A stretch of DNA of 64,000 bases from Monarcha castaneiventris obscurior (lineage: Eukaryota; Chordata; Aves; Passeriformes; Monarchidae): positions 2,108,001 to 2,172,000 of the forward strand of contig JAMPIT010000583.1 in the NCBI GenBank assembly GCA_026261815.1, read 5' to 3'. Position 1 is the first letter of the stretch. Each line of letters opens with the position of its first letter. Under the pieces are notes generated by a model. It had not been told where the DNA came from. It worked only from the letters and a program-made list of their open reading frames with translations, and searched no databases. The translations under genes and the position numbers were made by a program. Positions 1 to 13,110 of the stretch are shown piece by piece.

Positions 1-3000
1 GGAGTGTGAGCAGGCACAGGACTGGCTGCCCTGCAGCAGCCCAGTAAAGGCTGCCCTGGAGACACTTTGTGTAGGAGTGGAGGGAATCCTGCTCTCTATT
101 AACTTCATTTTGGCCTTTCTCAAGCAGACACTAGGATTGCTTTGCCATGCTAAATTTTTTCACAGTTAATATCTTCACAGGAGGAATACTGTTCCAAAAG
201 TACCAAGCTGAAACCACCAAATAGATTTCACACTGGGCTGGACCACCAATTAGATGGAAAATTCAGTCCCATGGCACAGGTTTAGTGCTTTATTCATTCT
301 CCTGTATCTATTATTTATCAGCAAGGAGAGACTGAAAAAGAAATGGAGAGAAAGCAAAATCCTGAAAAGGCTTAATGCAAAGTCTTCATGTCTCAGATAT
401 GGGAGTTGAAACTGAAATGAATGACTGAAATGTGGTCACTTCACTGCAGCCCTCACTGGACAGCAGGGTGACAAGAGACTCCTTTTCCCTCTGAGGATTA
501 CATAGCTGGAGACACATGAAAAATGAATTAGTGCCTTCTCAGGGGAGCATGGGATACAGGACACAGCCCAGACCCGCTGAAGAGACGGTGTGGGTAAAAC
601 TGAACTTTAAAAGATTTGTTAGGCAGAAAATTAATCTTGTTTTTACCTTGTTTAAACAAAGATCTTATGAAACAATAAGCAAAAGCAGTTCTGTTTGAAA
701 GCTGCCTCAACTGGAAGGAGAAGCAGGTCAGAGAAGATGCAACAGACAGGAAAGAAGCGCAGCTTTCAGGATGAAGAGAGAACAACCTCTGTGCAGAACT
801 GATGACACTTCACTATTAATATTCAAAGCTGTATTAAAGGCCTAAGATTCCAATAAAAAATCCACGGTCCCATTACCTGCGTCTGTTGCTCCTGCTCTGC
901 TACAGAAACAGCCTGAATATTCCACTGGCTAGGAGTGTGAAATGATTTCACTTGCTGGAGTGAAACTTTGTGCACTGTTCCCCTGATAACCAATCAATGG
1001 AAGTCCCAGGATGGCCCCAAAGTATCCTTCAGATATCCACGATGCTCAGCTCTTTATGAACATCCTGAATTATACATGGAAGCAAATGGAAACACATCCC
1101 AGCCCTCCAGCTGGTGCAGTATATCCACATCAAACCAACCCCACCAAGCACACTGGCAGCCTTATTTTGCATCAAGTGAACTCCAAGTACATTTCCATGT
1201 AGAGAGCAGCAAGGTAATTGGACTTGTCCTAACGAAGCCATAGATCCACATGCAGAGCGGAAGATTTAATGGAGGAACTTGTAATTACCTTGCTGCATGC
1301 AAATGATGGCACATTTCCCCCCAGGCTACAGTTGCTGGCTATCTAATCTCAGCCACAGGGCAGATACATAAATCCCACTGTTCCTGTTCCCCAGACTCCC
1401 TGGCAGAGGCGTGTAACCTTTTTTTCACTCCCTTAGCACAGCTTTGCTCCAATAGATAGTCCAATAGATAGAGCTAGCACTGACTAGCATGCAAGCATCT
1501 CTTCATCTGAAATTAATTCCAACTCCTACCCAACGCTTCAGCAGCTCAATCCCTCCACCCCCAAAAGAGTTTATTGCCCTCCCCATCTGGCTCTGGAAAC
1601 AAAACAAACTGATTCGTCTCAAATGAAAAAAAGTTTTTAGTGATTTCTCAGCACCACAAGGAACCCTGGAAACCACGGTCCTTCTGGATGACAGGAATAT
1701 GTATTTGTCACCCAGAGAGGGATCTGGGGATCCACTCCACCTTGGGAAGCTGCATCTGTGTATTTATACGATCCCTTCTGAGGTCAACAGGAAAAAGGGC
1801 AAACCAGAGAGTTACCACAGTTTAATACATGGCAATCCGTACATTTAATCTGAGGAGACAATTGGTGCACCTACTCTGCTTCTTTTCCTACTCAGAATGC
1901 ATTTCATCTGCATCTCACACTCCCCACAAGTCCCTAGGAGAGCTTGTCATGCTCTGTCAATATTAACAGCCAGCCTCCCACCTAGGACTTAGAGTTCAGA
2001 CTTGAAGATCCTCTTTGGAGTAACATCCTCAGACATAAAAGTCTTGTTCTTCAGCTGCAGGAGCACTTCTGCTGTGTTTTAGTTCCTCTCACATGATTTA
2101 ACCAAAAGCACCCCAACTTTTTCATTTCTAAAGAAAAAACAATTTTTCACCCATTTTTGTGCCCTGCTGCCTGCAGGCTGCTTCTGCCTCTGAGGTGAAG
2201 CATCGTGGCAGAACATCACACCATGAGGAACTCCCAGTTCTCTGCAAGAAAAAATCTTCCTTCAAAGCACTCCTCACTCACCTTTACCTTTCAGCCATTT
2301 AAAGCCTCACCTGCAGGCCAGTCAAGACATGGATTAGGAATTTCCAGCCTGATTGAGTGTCTAATCCCCTTCATTCTTTGTAGTCTGGGGTTGAATTGAA
2401 TCCTGAATCACCACTGAGCGCGGAAAAGGCAAAACTGCTGGGAACTGCCAGTGTTTTCCCCAAATTTTGTGTGACAAAGTTATTTATTTTCATCAGAACA
2501 TATCCTGAAGACACATTCCTCGAGTCCTGTAAGTCAGCCACCTGGAGGAGTTTAACACAGAAATATTTGGCTATGAAAGAACACAGGAACTGCCACCTAT
2601 TTGGTTCCCGGCCTTCAAAAAAATTAAATCATCGTTGTTGTTACGAATTGCAGCGTTGTATTTACGAGGGGATATTGATCTCAATTTTCTCTCCTTCACA
2701 TTGAAATAATGCAATTGCTTACTTCACTATGGGAAATCAGGGGACTTTAAATCCTCTTGAAGAATAGCTGTGAAGTCTTCAGTTTTACAAAGTATTAATC
2801 AGGCCTGAAGTCAAGTGACAGAAAGCCAATAGTGGTGTTTTAAAGTGAGGAGGGAAAAGCTGAAATCTCAGATTCTCTGCTGGAGCATCAGTGGTACATT
2901 TGCACCCAGGTTCTGGACAGCAGTGGAGTAAAAAAGCCACTGGGAATGCACAAAGATCATTTCCCATGGGCCCACCTTGCAGGACAAGGAAAATCAGTGT

Positions 3001-4528
3001 TTCTGCTGACACCTGATAGGAAATAGCCCAGGGGCATGTCCTGCCCTGCCTAGAGCCTGAAGGAGGGAGCCTACATCAAGGGAATTGTGGCAGTGGAAGT
3101 TTCAAATGGAAGGAAGGCAGGGCAAAGAGATCTTCTGCTGGTTCCCAGATCCATGAGGGCTCAGAGATTTCAATCCTGGAATTCCAGAAGGGGCTGTTTC
3201 TTGCATGCCTTGTTGTGCTCCGCATCTGCCCAGCTTCTCAGAGCTCCACAGGCAACACAATCATGTAAAGATGCAGAGAAGAAAGACTTCCTTATCACCT
3301 ACCCCAGTGAGGTTTTGTGCCAGAAGATAGTAAATGTACCAAATTTATTACTGCCATTAGCATTTCCACATTGCATTAGCAAACAGCGCTGGCAAGGAGC
3401 AGAAAACTACATGGAATTCATTAAACCTTCTGGGTTTGGAATACTGGGAAGTAGAAATAATAATGGATCCTGCAAGGAAGGGAGAAAAGTTTGCTGCCTG
3501 AGACCCACAGACACCTCAAACGGGGCGAGCAGGACAGCTGAATTTTGTAGAGACGTTCAGCTATCATGAAGATCTCGAGACAGTTTTGAATTTTCAAATC
3601 AGCAACTAAACTCCAAGGATTTTTTCCCTGTGCTATGTAGCAGCTGCAGTGGAGGTTTCTCATGCCCTTTAACTGGTTTTCTGCAGGAAAGAATGAGCAT
3701 ATGTGCTCTGATAGTGTGCTGAGAGAGCCGCAGCACCATCAAGAGCTGACGCTGCAGAACACTTTCCATCATTTATTTAAAGTGGTCTGAAAACCCTTTT
3801 GAAAGCATATTCCATTCTCAGAGCTCCAGCTGTGAAGATACTTATCATAGTACACACTATACATGTTCCTTTGGTCAACTTCTTCCCACACATCCTTGGA
3901 ACCATTCCTGCTCCTCCTCAGTGTTTACAGCCTTGAGATTTTTGCAGATTGTTATCACATCCATTAAGCTATGCCACACAGAATTGCAGGCAAGAAAAAC
4001 ACTCAGCTGACCTTGCAGGGCTGCCTGTGGCCTCTGGAATGACACAAAACCCACACAGAGTCAGGGGAGTCAAAAAGTTAAAGGGGAAGAAGGACAGGGC
4101 AGCAACAGTTTAGATAACTGTGAACTGCATGTTGAAAAGGGCCCTGTAAGACAGAGTCATTAATTTCATGGGTCTGGGGAAAGAGCAGAGAGAATCAGTG
4201 ATCAAGAACCAGGACTAGAGTTTATGAATAAGGCATTCTTTTGCCTCAAACACAGCAACCAAACACCAGACCTATTGGATAATTTAGTCTTATAGTCTTA
4301 CTTGCTCACCCACACTAGATTTACACACACATTTAAAACTAAATATGTTAATAAAGCACAGTAACAAATTTCTTCAAAACAGAAATTTTCTGAGCACTCT
4401 CATGAGAATTTTTAAGACTAAAACTTTGCTGCCCTTTTGGTCCTGCAAGCCCAAGTGGCAGAGATCTTGTACTTGGGGAAACTCTGGACATAGCTTCTTC
4501 TCTGCAGCACAAAATCCTAACAAGTAGG
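1..4528. other. Unique non-coding stretch, no gene seen
   Basis: No recognisable exon, RNA gene or interspersed repeat was found here. The longest open frame, about 160 codons at 3,087-3,569 on the plus strand, opens at a GTG. Its first ATG comes some 22 codons in, and its product resembles nothing I know. A short stretch around 2,625-2,700 is AT-rich yet keeps several CpGs, which is often seen in conserved non-coding DNA. An inverted repeat at 1,206-1,296 is listed separately. Whether this is intronic or intergenic cannot be decided. Confidence 0.6.
1206..1304. promoter_or_regulatory. 14-bp perfect inverted repeat plus octamer site
   Basis: GCAGCAAGGTAATT at 1,206-1,219 is the exact reverse complement of AATTACCTTGCTGC at 1,283-1,296, with 63 bp between the arms. 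Each arm ends in a TAATT homeodomain-type core. The octamer ATGCAAAT, the classic POU-domain binding sequence, begins directly after the right arm at 1,297-1,304. The symmetry and octamer are read directly from the sequence. That the element is an enhancer core is inference. Confidence 0.4.
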
Positions 4529-4690
4529 GCTGGAAGGGGCTCGGTAAGTCAGCTACACCATTCTGCCCAGGGCAGGACCAACAATACCCAAACCACTGGT
4601 GCTGGATGTTCCCCAAGCCCAAGGCAATCTGTTCCAGTCCTTCCCCTCGTTGCCATTTGGGTGTCTTTGCTAACATCTAATCTAGTTCTG
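4529..4690 (-). mobile_element. Degraded CR1 LINE 3' fragment
   Basis: The plus strand reads GGCTGGAAGGGGCTCGGTAA, then a CAGGGCAGGACCAA segment, then ATCTGTTCCAGTCCTTCCCC and AACATCTAATCTAG. This is the order of the reverse-complemented 3' untranslated region of CR1, so the element lies on the minus strand. It is short and diverged compared with the copies further right. The terminal decamer is not preserved. It could be a related old LINE subfamily rather than CR1 proper. Confidence 0.55.
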
Positions 4691-7600
4691 GGCTGCAATT
4701 CAGAAATGTCTATTGCTTCTTTTGTTAATCAAGAACAGAGCAGCTCCCTCCTTTCCTCACAGCAGCACCTTTAATAAACGTGAGCACTGTGGATATCCAC
4801 AACAGCACAATCCAGGAGGGGACACTGGCAGGAAATACTGATGCCACCAGCTGGTGTGCTTAAGGGAACGTGTTTGGGGACAGGCAGAAAGAAGCCTGCT
4901 TCAGCAAAAACTCTGCTGCTGTTGAATTCTGTATTTTTCCAAGTGTGGGGAGATGGCAGGAAATTCCACAACAGACCAGACCAAGTGCTCATCAGACCTC
5001 CCAAAACACTCAGAATAAAACCCAGCAGAAAAAAACTGAACCAAGCATTTAAACAGAATATACAAATAGGGCCACTGGTGGTTCCTTTTGTGGATTTTTC
5101 CCGTGCTGAGAAAATAGGAAAGTAATTTTTGAAATACCAAGTAAGGGGCAGGACTGTGCTTTGGGGAGAAGGTGGGGTTTGTGTGTGTTTATTAGAGACA
5201 TATTCTCCAGGATCTGTAGAGACTGTGTGAACTACAAGCCTCCATATATCAAGCCTGCAGTCTCCAGGCATGCAGCTGTCTTGGAACTCCTGTGCCAGAG
5301 AGTCTGTTAAGAAATCTGACAGTGATATTAATAAGTAGGCACCAAACCCTTGGGTAGTGTGTGTTTGTTCCTCCTCACCTTCAGCGGCCTGGCTGTGTGA
5401 TGTGGATGTGGGACAGGCTGGAGCAGGGTTTTATTTCGCTGTGTACAGCCCCTTCATACAATTTGCTGCATTTCTGCCCCCTATTTAATAACCCATGTAA
5501 TTAAGAAATGTACAGAAAGAGGAGCCCCTTGGGTTTGGAATTAGCAAAAGCTGACTGCTTTGTTCAGCTGAAACCCAGCTAAAAGCAACCGTGAGGGGAG
5601 ACCTTTGTGTAGGAACACTCAGAGGAACAGAGGGAAGAATTCTATAAGAACAAAACCTTAAGAGTACTGGGAAAAAAATAAAAAAAAGAATTTTCATCAG
5701 GACTAAAATAAGAGGCCTTCAAAGTCAGTTTTGTGCTTCTCTGAGTATTTAGCTGAACAACAGCACAATAACTCCTGGCACAGTCACTCCCAGTTGCAGA
5801 ACCAAACCTCTCCCCAAAGAGAAACAGTGCAAGATAGTCACTAACATCACAATATTCTAATCCAACCAATATTTTAGTAAATTTGCCTAATATTTGAACA
5901 TTGCTGAAACCCTGCAGGGCCAGGAGAACTTTTTCTTTAAGAAAGAAAACCTCTTGAATAGCAGATTTTTCAAGTCTCCTATTTTTTAAATCATTGTGTT
6001 CATTCTAACACCCCTGTTAGTTTTATTTTTCTGCCTTACACCAGGCTGCGTTTTTAACTCCTGTTTCCATAAATGTATCATGGAACAGTCCTACATTATA
6101 AGTTTGGATCCCACTTGTTGCAATCAGGAAGATGATGGCCCCATATTCACACTGATCTTGTTTTAAATTGGATATACAGAGCTTCAGCAAGATCTTCACC
6201 ACGATTTTCATTCCCACTGTAAGCCACATGGAGACTTCAGGCTCAGAACAAAAAAAATTAAATACAAAAATTGGCTTATTAAAATATCTACATCCTTCCA
6301 CATCTAAATGTGCTGGTAATTTCCAGCCACATTTCAACCTGTAAAACTTATAATTACCAAGCCCATCAGCCAGGTTAGGGTTAAGCCACTTTAGAGAGTG
6401 AGGAAAGAGGCCCATCTGTGCCGAGATGACTTGCCCCTCTATAGGATAATTAAAATTAGAATAAGAGGTGTCATGATCCACAGCATTTTCCCACTCCATT
6501 TCTCCTCCCTCCCTCTGAAAAAGCTTCCAATTATATATTGAAAAAAATGGGGCAGTGTCAACTATGAATCTCTGGACTGTTTCTTACTTCTCTGTGTTTC
6601 TTTAACCCTGTTTTCTCCAACACACAGTATCCTGACTCCCCTTTTTTTTTGCCATTTTCATTCCCACCTTCAGATCTTACTCTCTTTCCTCCTGCCTGCC
6701 AAAGGCATGACAGTCATACTCTCTTCTGCTCAACAGCTTCTGTACAGTTAATTTTTTCCCCCAAACCATTGTTTGTTTTTGGAATGACAAAGAGCCTCTC
6801 CAGTTCACACCACCTGGTGCCCACACAGATATTCCACAGCCTCACTGCTCCTGACCTCAGTGATCTCTGCCTTGCCCGATGCCACCCTGTCCTTGTGCCT
6901 CTCCCACATTTCTTCACACAGCCCTTCCAGCACATTTTCACCACCCTCTGCCCTGGCTTTTGCATCTCTCTGGTGTCAGAGTCAGCTCTCATGTCAGACA
7001 GCACAGCAGGAGCATGGAAGGGCAAGGAACAGCCCTGCTCCAAAAGTCTGGTGCTGCCTGAAGTGCAGGACCCATTCCAGCCCAGGGGCTACTCCTCCTC
7101 CTCAAACCAGGACTCAGGAAAGAGACAGCAGCAAGGCTGGACTGTGCTGGGACATGACAATCTGCCTGTGCCAGCTGTGAATTTTGGAGATGGAAGCGGT
7201 TTACAACCCCAACAGGAAGCAGCACCTGGAGGTGCAGAAGTTAAAAGAGGAGAGAAGAAAGGATGTACAATAAAGGAGAGACAAAGAGGCACGAGTGCAA
7301 GCTCCTGCTACCAAGAGGTGATTTCCAAAAGAAGAGTCTGGAACGGTGTTGGAGGGAGGAATGGAGAAAATCCAGCTGGCCCAGTCAGCCCCTGGAGCCA
7401 GAGCGGAGCAGGGAGGCAGAACAGCACAAAATGAGCTGCTGTGGGTGCTCAGGAGAGTTAATGCAGGGCTGGACTTCTGCGTCAGGTACAGGATGCATTT
7501 TTGGAGAATAAAACCTGATCCCTCACTTTTACAATGGATTCATTCACAATTCTGCTGCACAGGCTCGGGGGGTTCAGCTTTTAGGCTGCATCTGCTCTTT

Positions 7601-10600
7601 CCCACTTTGCTCCATGTCTGTACCAGCAGGGAGTTCATGGTCACACCTCATCTCCAGGATGGGGTTTTGCAGAGCACACCTTACACTGCAAGGAGCCAAA
7701 GTCCCCTAAGAGAATAAGGAAACCACCAGAGCTGGCTGTGGGCCAGTGCCTTGTGCTGGCAGCACTTCAGTGACACAGCAGAGACTGAGCTGGAGTTTGT
7801 AACACGTGCTTTGCTCCAAGGGCCACAAGACAGCTGCCTGTGGAGTCTGAGGCCACTTTTGTTAACTGCATTAAATTTATGACACAGGAGTGATAGAACT
7901 CTGGCAGTACAAGCTCTTGATGTGAACCCCATCTTTCCCATGGAAAGTTTTGTTATTATTACTGTAGAGCAGCTCTCGGCAACAGTGATTAGGATAACTT
8001 TAAACACATCTGAAAACACCAAAATTTCCTTGAGTATCCTCCACATCTGAGATCCACCTGAAGAATGATTCCTTCAGGGAAGCTTGGGTCCCTTCAGTTG
8101 CCTCCAGTGAGGTGTGTGGCCTTTGCTGTTCTACCAACAGGCCTCCCAAACACTGATCTTTGCTGGATCACCCCGAGCAGTAACACCCACTTTGCCTCTG
8201 AGCATGATCTATATGTTAGGCTAAATAGAGGTTTTCACATCTTAGCTGGTTTGTGCAGGTTTCAGCAGTTTCTCCACTGAAGTTGGCAAGAAATCCCATG
8301 GTGTTTGTAAAGCTTCAGTTCTGCTGTGAAATGAAAATTGACATTTCAGCACAACACTAAATTCCAACAATTAGGCTGAAATTAAAGTTCTACTGTATTC
8401 CCTAGAACTAAGGTTTTCAAAATATAAAGGGAAGCAATATTATGCTAAATACCAATTCTGTCCTCTCTCATGAAATAATCAGTTTGCAATCATGCCATTC
8501 ATTCTAATGGTTTTGCATACATTTCTTGCTAGAACTGTCACATAAAAGGCTTACACTGGGAACCCAGCAAGTTGGCTATTTCTCTCTAATTTCAAAGAAA
8601 CACTGGTATTAACTGAAAAGCATTTGTAAGATTTGATGACACAGTTAATTTGGTTACAATTGACCAGAGGCTGAAGTAGCACACACATAAATATGACACA
8701 CATGAAGCTCACCAGCAAGGCTGGAACAGCAAAGCTGAGAAGTTAGGAAGTGCTACCAACATCACCCTGTAACTTGAATACCTGTCCATTGCATCTATAC
8801 ACACATAAATCATAAAGATATACTCTGCAATTGTGTTACTTCACCATATTTTCCCTGCCCCAGTTCAGCAGGCAGTGCTTACTTAATGAACAGCCACTCG
8901 ATATTTTGTTTTCTCATCCCTTCTCAGTGCACAGCCTAAATTTTATTTATTGCTCCCTATTTAAACCTTGCTCTGCAGACAATTATTCTGGAGCCCTCCA
9001 CTGTGCCTGTCAGGGCAGTATTTAGCACCCACCATGGAAACTTTGAGTTTGTGCTGCTGAAATTTTGGGGAAGATCTGAAAGTCACAAACCCCTGTTATT
9101 AATGGAAAGCATCCCCTGACTTTAACAGCAGGCAGTGAGCTCTTGAAACACACGTTTGCACTATTTCATACCCAGGGATCCCAATACCTGGGATACAACA
9201 CTACACAGATTAGGACAAATTAAACTCTGACCTCTCCTATGAGAACCACATTTCAGGCTTCAAAGAAACCCCAAAACTGCCATACAAGTGTCTGTGCACA
9301 TGGAGGAATGCAAGAGAGCAGAATAAATGGTGGGATCAGAGGAGGAGGAGGAGGGCAGAGGGGACACAGAGGGTCTGCACATGCTGTAAACCACACGGCT
9401 CTTCCTGCACAGCAGCCCTGCCTGGCTGGGAAGGGCCCAGCAGCCCAGGAAAGTCCTCTGCTCTTCCTGATTTTTTAGGCAGACAGCTAAAATGTTCTCT
9501 GCAAACTGAACAGGGCAGCAGAGAGCAAAGCAGCTCCCAGAGCACTCCCAGGGTGTTCCCCAGCACCCTGACAGCAAAGGCAGCCACCCCTGCCCCTCCC
9601 TCCAGACAAACCCTGGCAGCAGCATCCCATGGAATGTCCCAGTGCCCAAACTGCAGCCCTGCTGTGAGCATCTCACACAGGCAATGCTGAAAAAGTAGAA
9701 TAAAACAAAATAGGCAGATTCAGCTCTCTCACAGCACAAAGTTTCCTTGTGGAAAACTGCAACTTCTTTCTTTTTATTACACAGGCGGAACCCCTTCTAC
9801 TTTATTCTTAATTATATTCCAACCTTCCACAGATTTTTTTATTTAGTCACAGACTATTTCCAGACTCCTAGAGAGCTTTTGGGCTTGCCATATCAAAACA
9901 CTCGTTGTGTTTGGGTTTCCAGAGGCTGAGGATGACCCTTAAACTGAGGCCAGGCACTACAAGATGACTTTTACAATGACTTTACATTGCACAATCTGCT
10001 GCAGGAAACCAAGGATAAATAATGGGATGTCTACTCCATATGAGCATGTATGTGAGTGAATCCATCTGTTCATCTACATGGTCAAGGGACCAAATAAAAC
10101 TGCTCACCTATCATTATCACAACAGACAGAATCTTTAAAGAACAACAGAAAAATCATATTTAAAAAAACCCCTGTTTTAACTGCTCTGACCACCAACAGG
10201 AAGCTTGCTGAATGGAGGCACACAAAAAGAATGACAGTTTTTGAAGCACAAGAAAGACTTCTGAAAATACAGATCATTTGTATATGTATCAAACACAAGA
10301 GACTTCTCTATACTTTAGCATAAAATGTTAAAAGCTCTAAAAAAGGTCTCTAAAAAAGCTTTGGAGCCTCCTATGGCTACACATATTCCAATAGGACTAA
10401 TTTGATCTGCTTTTTGGGAAGGATATTAATCTACCTTGGGAAGAATCTTTGTAGAAGAAGGTGTGGAAATGCATTCAGGCAGCTACTTCACATGATAGCT
10501 GGGAGAGCATTCAGAGAGGATGTTTTTACAATAAATATTGGGAACAGAGAATTGTTTCCTATGCTGCAAAATGGGGACCTTAAAACTTAGTTCCATAAGC

Positions 10601-10949
10601 AGCATGGATAATAGACAGAAAGGCTGCACTGATTACAGCAGCTCTGGGTCAACTTTGCAAAATTCACAACTTTCAGGGGGCCAGAAATGGGTTTCATCAG
10701 GCAAATCTTGATTGAGGCATCTCTGTTTAGACAGTTTCACCCAGTCCTGTGCAAACACAGAGAACAGCAGGAGAGAGAGCCCAAGGTGCTGCCCTGCTCT
10801 GCAGTTTGTGTCCGTGACCTGCTGGGAAGGGGCAGAGCTGTTGTGTTTATTTTTTCTTGCTGTCACCTTGGGGCAAAAGGTGACACCATTTGTTTCTGTT
10901 TAGGCTCCACATTTATTCTGAGCTTTTGGCTCCCTTCTGTTCATTATTC
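4691..10949. other. Unique non-coding stretch, no gene seen
   Basis: About 6.3 kb without a defensible gene. A 261-codon open frame at 6,649-7,434 and a 158-codon minus-strand frame at 6,023-6,499 were examined. Both lack family resemblance, and the first opens at TTG. GC-richer patches occur at about 6,850-7,450 and 9,330-9,670. An AT-rich patch at about 8,450-8,670 (TGCAATCATGCC, TTTTGCATAC, TTAATTTGG) resembles conserved non-coding sequence. An A-rich run lies at 5,671-5,690. Confidence 0.55.
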
Positions 10950-11420
10950 TGGACCTGGAGCTGCTGCAGAGAGCCCAGAGGAGGCACCAGCATGAGCAGA
11001 GGGATGGAGCAGCTCTGCTGGCAGGAAAGGCTGCGAGAGCTGGCATTGTTCAGCCTGGGCAGGAGAAGCTCTGGGGTGACCTCAGTGTGGCCTTGCAGGG
11101 CCTGAAGGAGCTGCAGGAAAGATGGAGAGAGACAATTGCCAAGGGCCCAGAGTGCCAGGAGCCAGGGAATGGCTTCCCAGTGCCAGAGGGCAGGGCTGGA
11201 TGGGATCTTGGGCAGGAATTGTTCCCTGGGAGGGTGGGCAGGCCCTGGCACAGGGTGCCCAGAGAAGCTGTGGCTGCCCCTGGATCCCTGGCAGTGCCCA
11301 AGGCCAGGCTGGACATTGGGGCTTGGAGCAGCCTGGGGCAGTGGAAGGTGTCCCTGCCATGGCAGGGGTGGCACTGGATGGGCTTTAAGGTCCCTCCAGT
11401 CCAGGCCATTCTGTGGTTCA
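10950..11420 (+). mobile_element. CR1 LINE, 5'-truncated, 3' end intact
   Basis: CR1 is a non-LTR retrotransposon that moves by target-primed reverse transcription. Most copies are 5'-truncated and end in a short repeat instead of poly-A. This copy starts near GGAGCTGCTGCAGAGAGCCC, which corresponds to the end of the reverse-transcriptase reading frame (the ELLQRAQRR-like region). It runs through the 3' untranslated module with CCCTGGCACAGGGTGCCCAG and ends at CCATTCTGTGGTTC, a decayed terminal decamer. The internal TGCCAGAGGGCAGGGCTGGA and GGCAGGAATTGTTCCCTGGG segments put it in the same young subfamily as the copies at 20.8, 39.5 and 60.8 kb. It is closest to the 60.8 kb copy. It is too truncated to encode a working protein. 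Confidence 0.95.
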
Positions 11421-12759
11421 CACAGCAGTTGTGTGGTACCTTTGCTCTCTGTTCAGGAATGGGTAAAGCCTTGATTTCCCACTGGATTTCCCAAAAGTCA
11501 GGACGGTGACCAGCACTCTGGACTGACCATTCACAGCATCTTTCAGGATGCACTTTACAGTGGTTAAACATAAACGAATATAACAGCATATGATTGAAGT
11601 ACATCCTGCCTTTTGGTTAATGCATGCAGTTAATTTAGCATCTGCTCTATAAATATCGCTTCCTCTTTCCACATCTTCCTAACACACACCAGTGTTTCCA
11701 TGCGATGATGAATACTACTGCAGGCAACGTTGTAAGAAAGGAATTTTCTACATCACAGCACAGCACTAAACAAAGGGCACTTTATGCTGCAAAGGGCCAG
11801 CTAGAGGATAGACCTTCAGATTTGCATTCCCTTGACCAATGAATCTCAAAAGACAGCGTTGTTCAGAGTTGGAACCCTTTGTCTTTAGCAAAATTTTGCA
11901 AGAGCTTTTGCTTTTGCAAGGTGCACATCCCTCTGTTCCTTGGAATTCATCTTGCAGTCTGTATGATGAGGATCACAGACACAAGTCTCAGATGATGCAT
12001 CAGTTTGCTCTCAGAGAGATTAAAAGGGCTGCAGAGTGGGGATGTGAGAACAGTGCTTATGGAACAAAGCAGCAAAGAAAGGAAAACACCTCCAGAGTGA
12101 AAATTAGAAGAGAAACGACATTGGAAGGGACAAATTAGAAATAATTAGGCAGAAAACAAAAGGCCCAAGAAAGCAGAGGTGTGTTTCTAGCATGGTGTTG
12201 TGAGGATACAAAGCAGAGCAAAGGCAGCAGATCAAGCACGTCAGGGTCCGCCATCAGGCAGTGCCAGCCTCCCTTTGCCTGGATCATTTTCCTTGCAAAG
12301 CACACTCATTTCGTCTGATGGTTTACGTCCTTTTCTCTTCCTGTTCTTAGCTGCCTCTTCAAAAGCTCTCAGCATTTCATTGCCACGTCTGTCTGGAGAT
12401 ATTCCATTGTGCTGCAGCAGGGTTCTCTAGGAACCAGCAATACGTGTGCCTTCCTCTTTTTTCTTCTCTTTTTTTTCCCCTTTCTCACTGAGGAAGGCCC
12501 TGAAGCCATGTTCTCATTAAATCTTTATGGCTTTTTAAAATAAGAAGCTATTGTCCCATATACCTCCTTAATTATGCACCAATCAAAAAAGTTTGAAAGA
12601 ACAGCTCTGCCAGTGACAAGCAGGAGGCAATGGAAAGGGAAGAAACCTTAGGAATGACTGCTTCCTGTAAAACAGCAACCTGTGTAGGCACGAGGATGGC
12701 TTAGCACAGGAAGGGGACTAAAGGCTCCCAAGGGAAAACATTCTGTCTAAGGTTCTTTT

Positions 12760-13110
12760 TTTGTCAGATTCATATTCTTAATTAGAGGACGCATATGCAA
12801 TTATTTAGCCCCAAGTAGGCTTCACAGTGCTCCTGAACCAAACAGACATTCATAACAGACGTGTGGAAAACTCTTCAAGTGTCCACACTGAGACACCTGG
12901 AGCTCAGGCATTAGGAGTGAGTGACTTTGGAAATAAAGCAGTTTATTACTTAAGTAATACTTAACTTGCCAGATTCTGACATGGAATATTTAAGGAGCTA
13001 AATCATGGCACATGCTGCCTGTCAAAATTGCTTGGGCCTCAAAGACAGCAAGGCCAACACCAAGAGAAGAAATTTATTAAGTAATACCAATGATATGATC
13101 CTGAATTTCT
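12760..13110. promoter_or_regulatory. Conserved-looking AT-rich block with 16-bp palindrome
   Basis: This block has the look of a vertebrate conserved non-coding element: AT-rich, free of repeats, and dense in TAATTA-like and CATATGCAATTA-type motifs. It contains the perfect palindrome TATTACTTAAGTAATA at 12,944-12,959. The 11-mer TTAAGTAATAC occurs at 12,950-12,960 and again at 13,077-13,087. TTAAGTA cores resemble NK-class homeodomain sites, but that reading is inference. No alignment was available, so conservation itself is not shown. Confidence 0.35.

Noticed and set aside
6373..6383. GGTTAGGGTTA, resembling vertebrate telomere repeat
   Set aside because: Fewer than two units, which is expected by chance. 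Not an interstitial telomere array.
6023..6499. 158-codon minus-strand open frame
   Set aside because: It has no family resemblance and lies in AT-rich sequence with many short frames around it. A chance frame is most likely.
6649..7434. 261-codon plus-strand open frame outside repeats
   Set aside because: It opens at TTG, with the first ATG about 45 codons in. It has no recognisable domain, no splice context and a low-stop C-rich composition.
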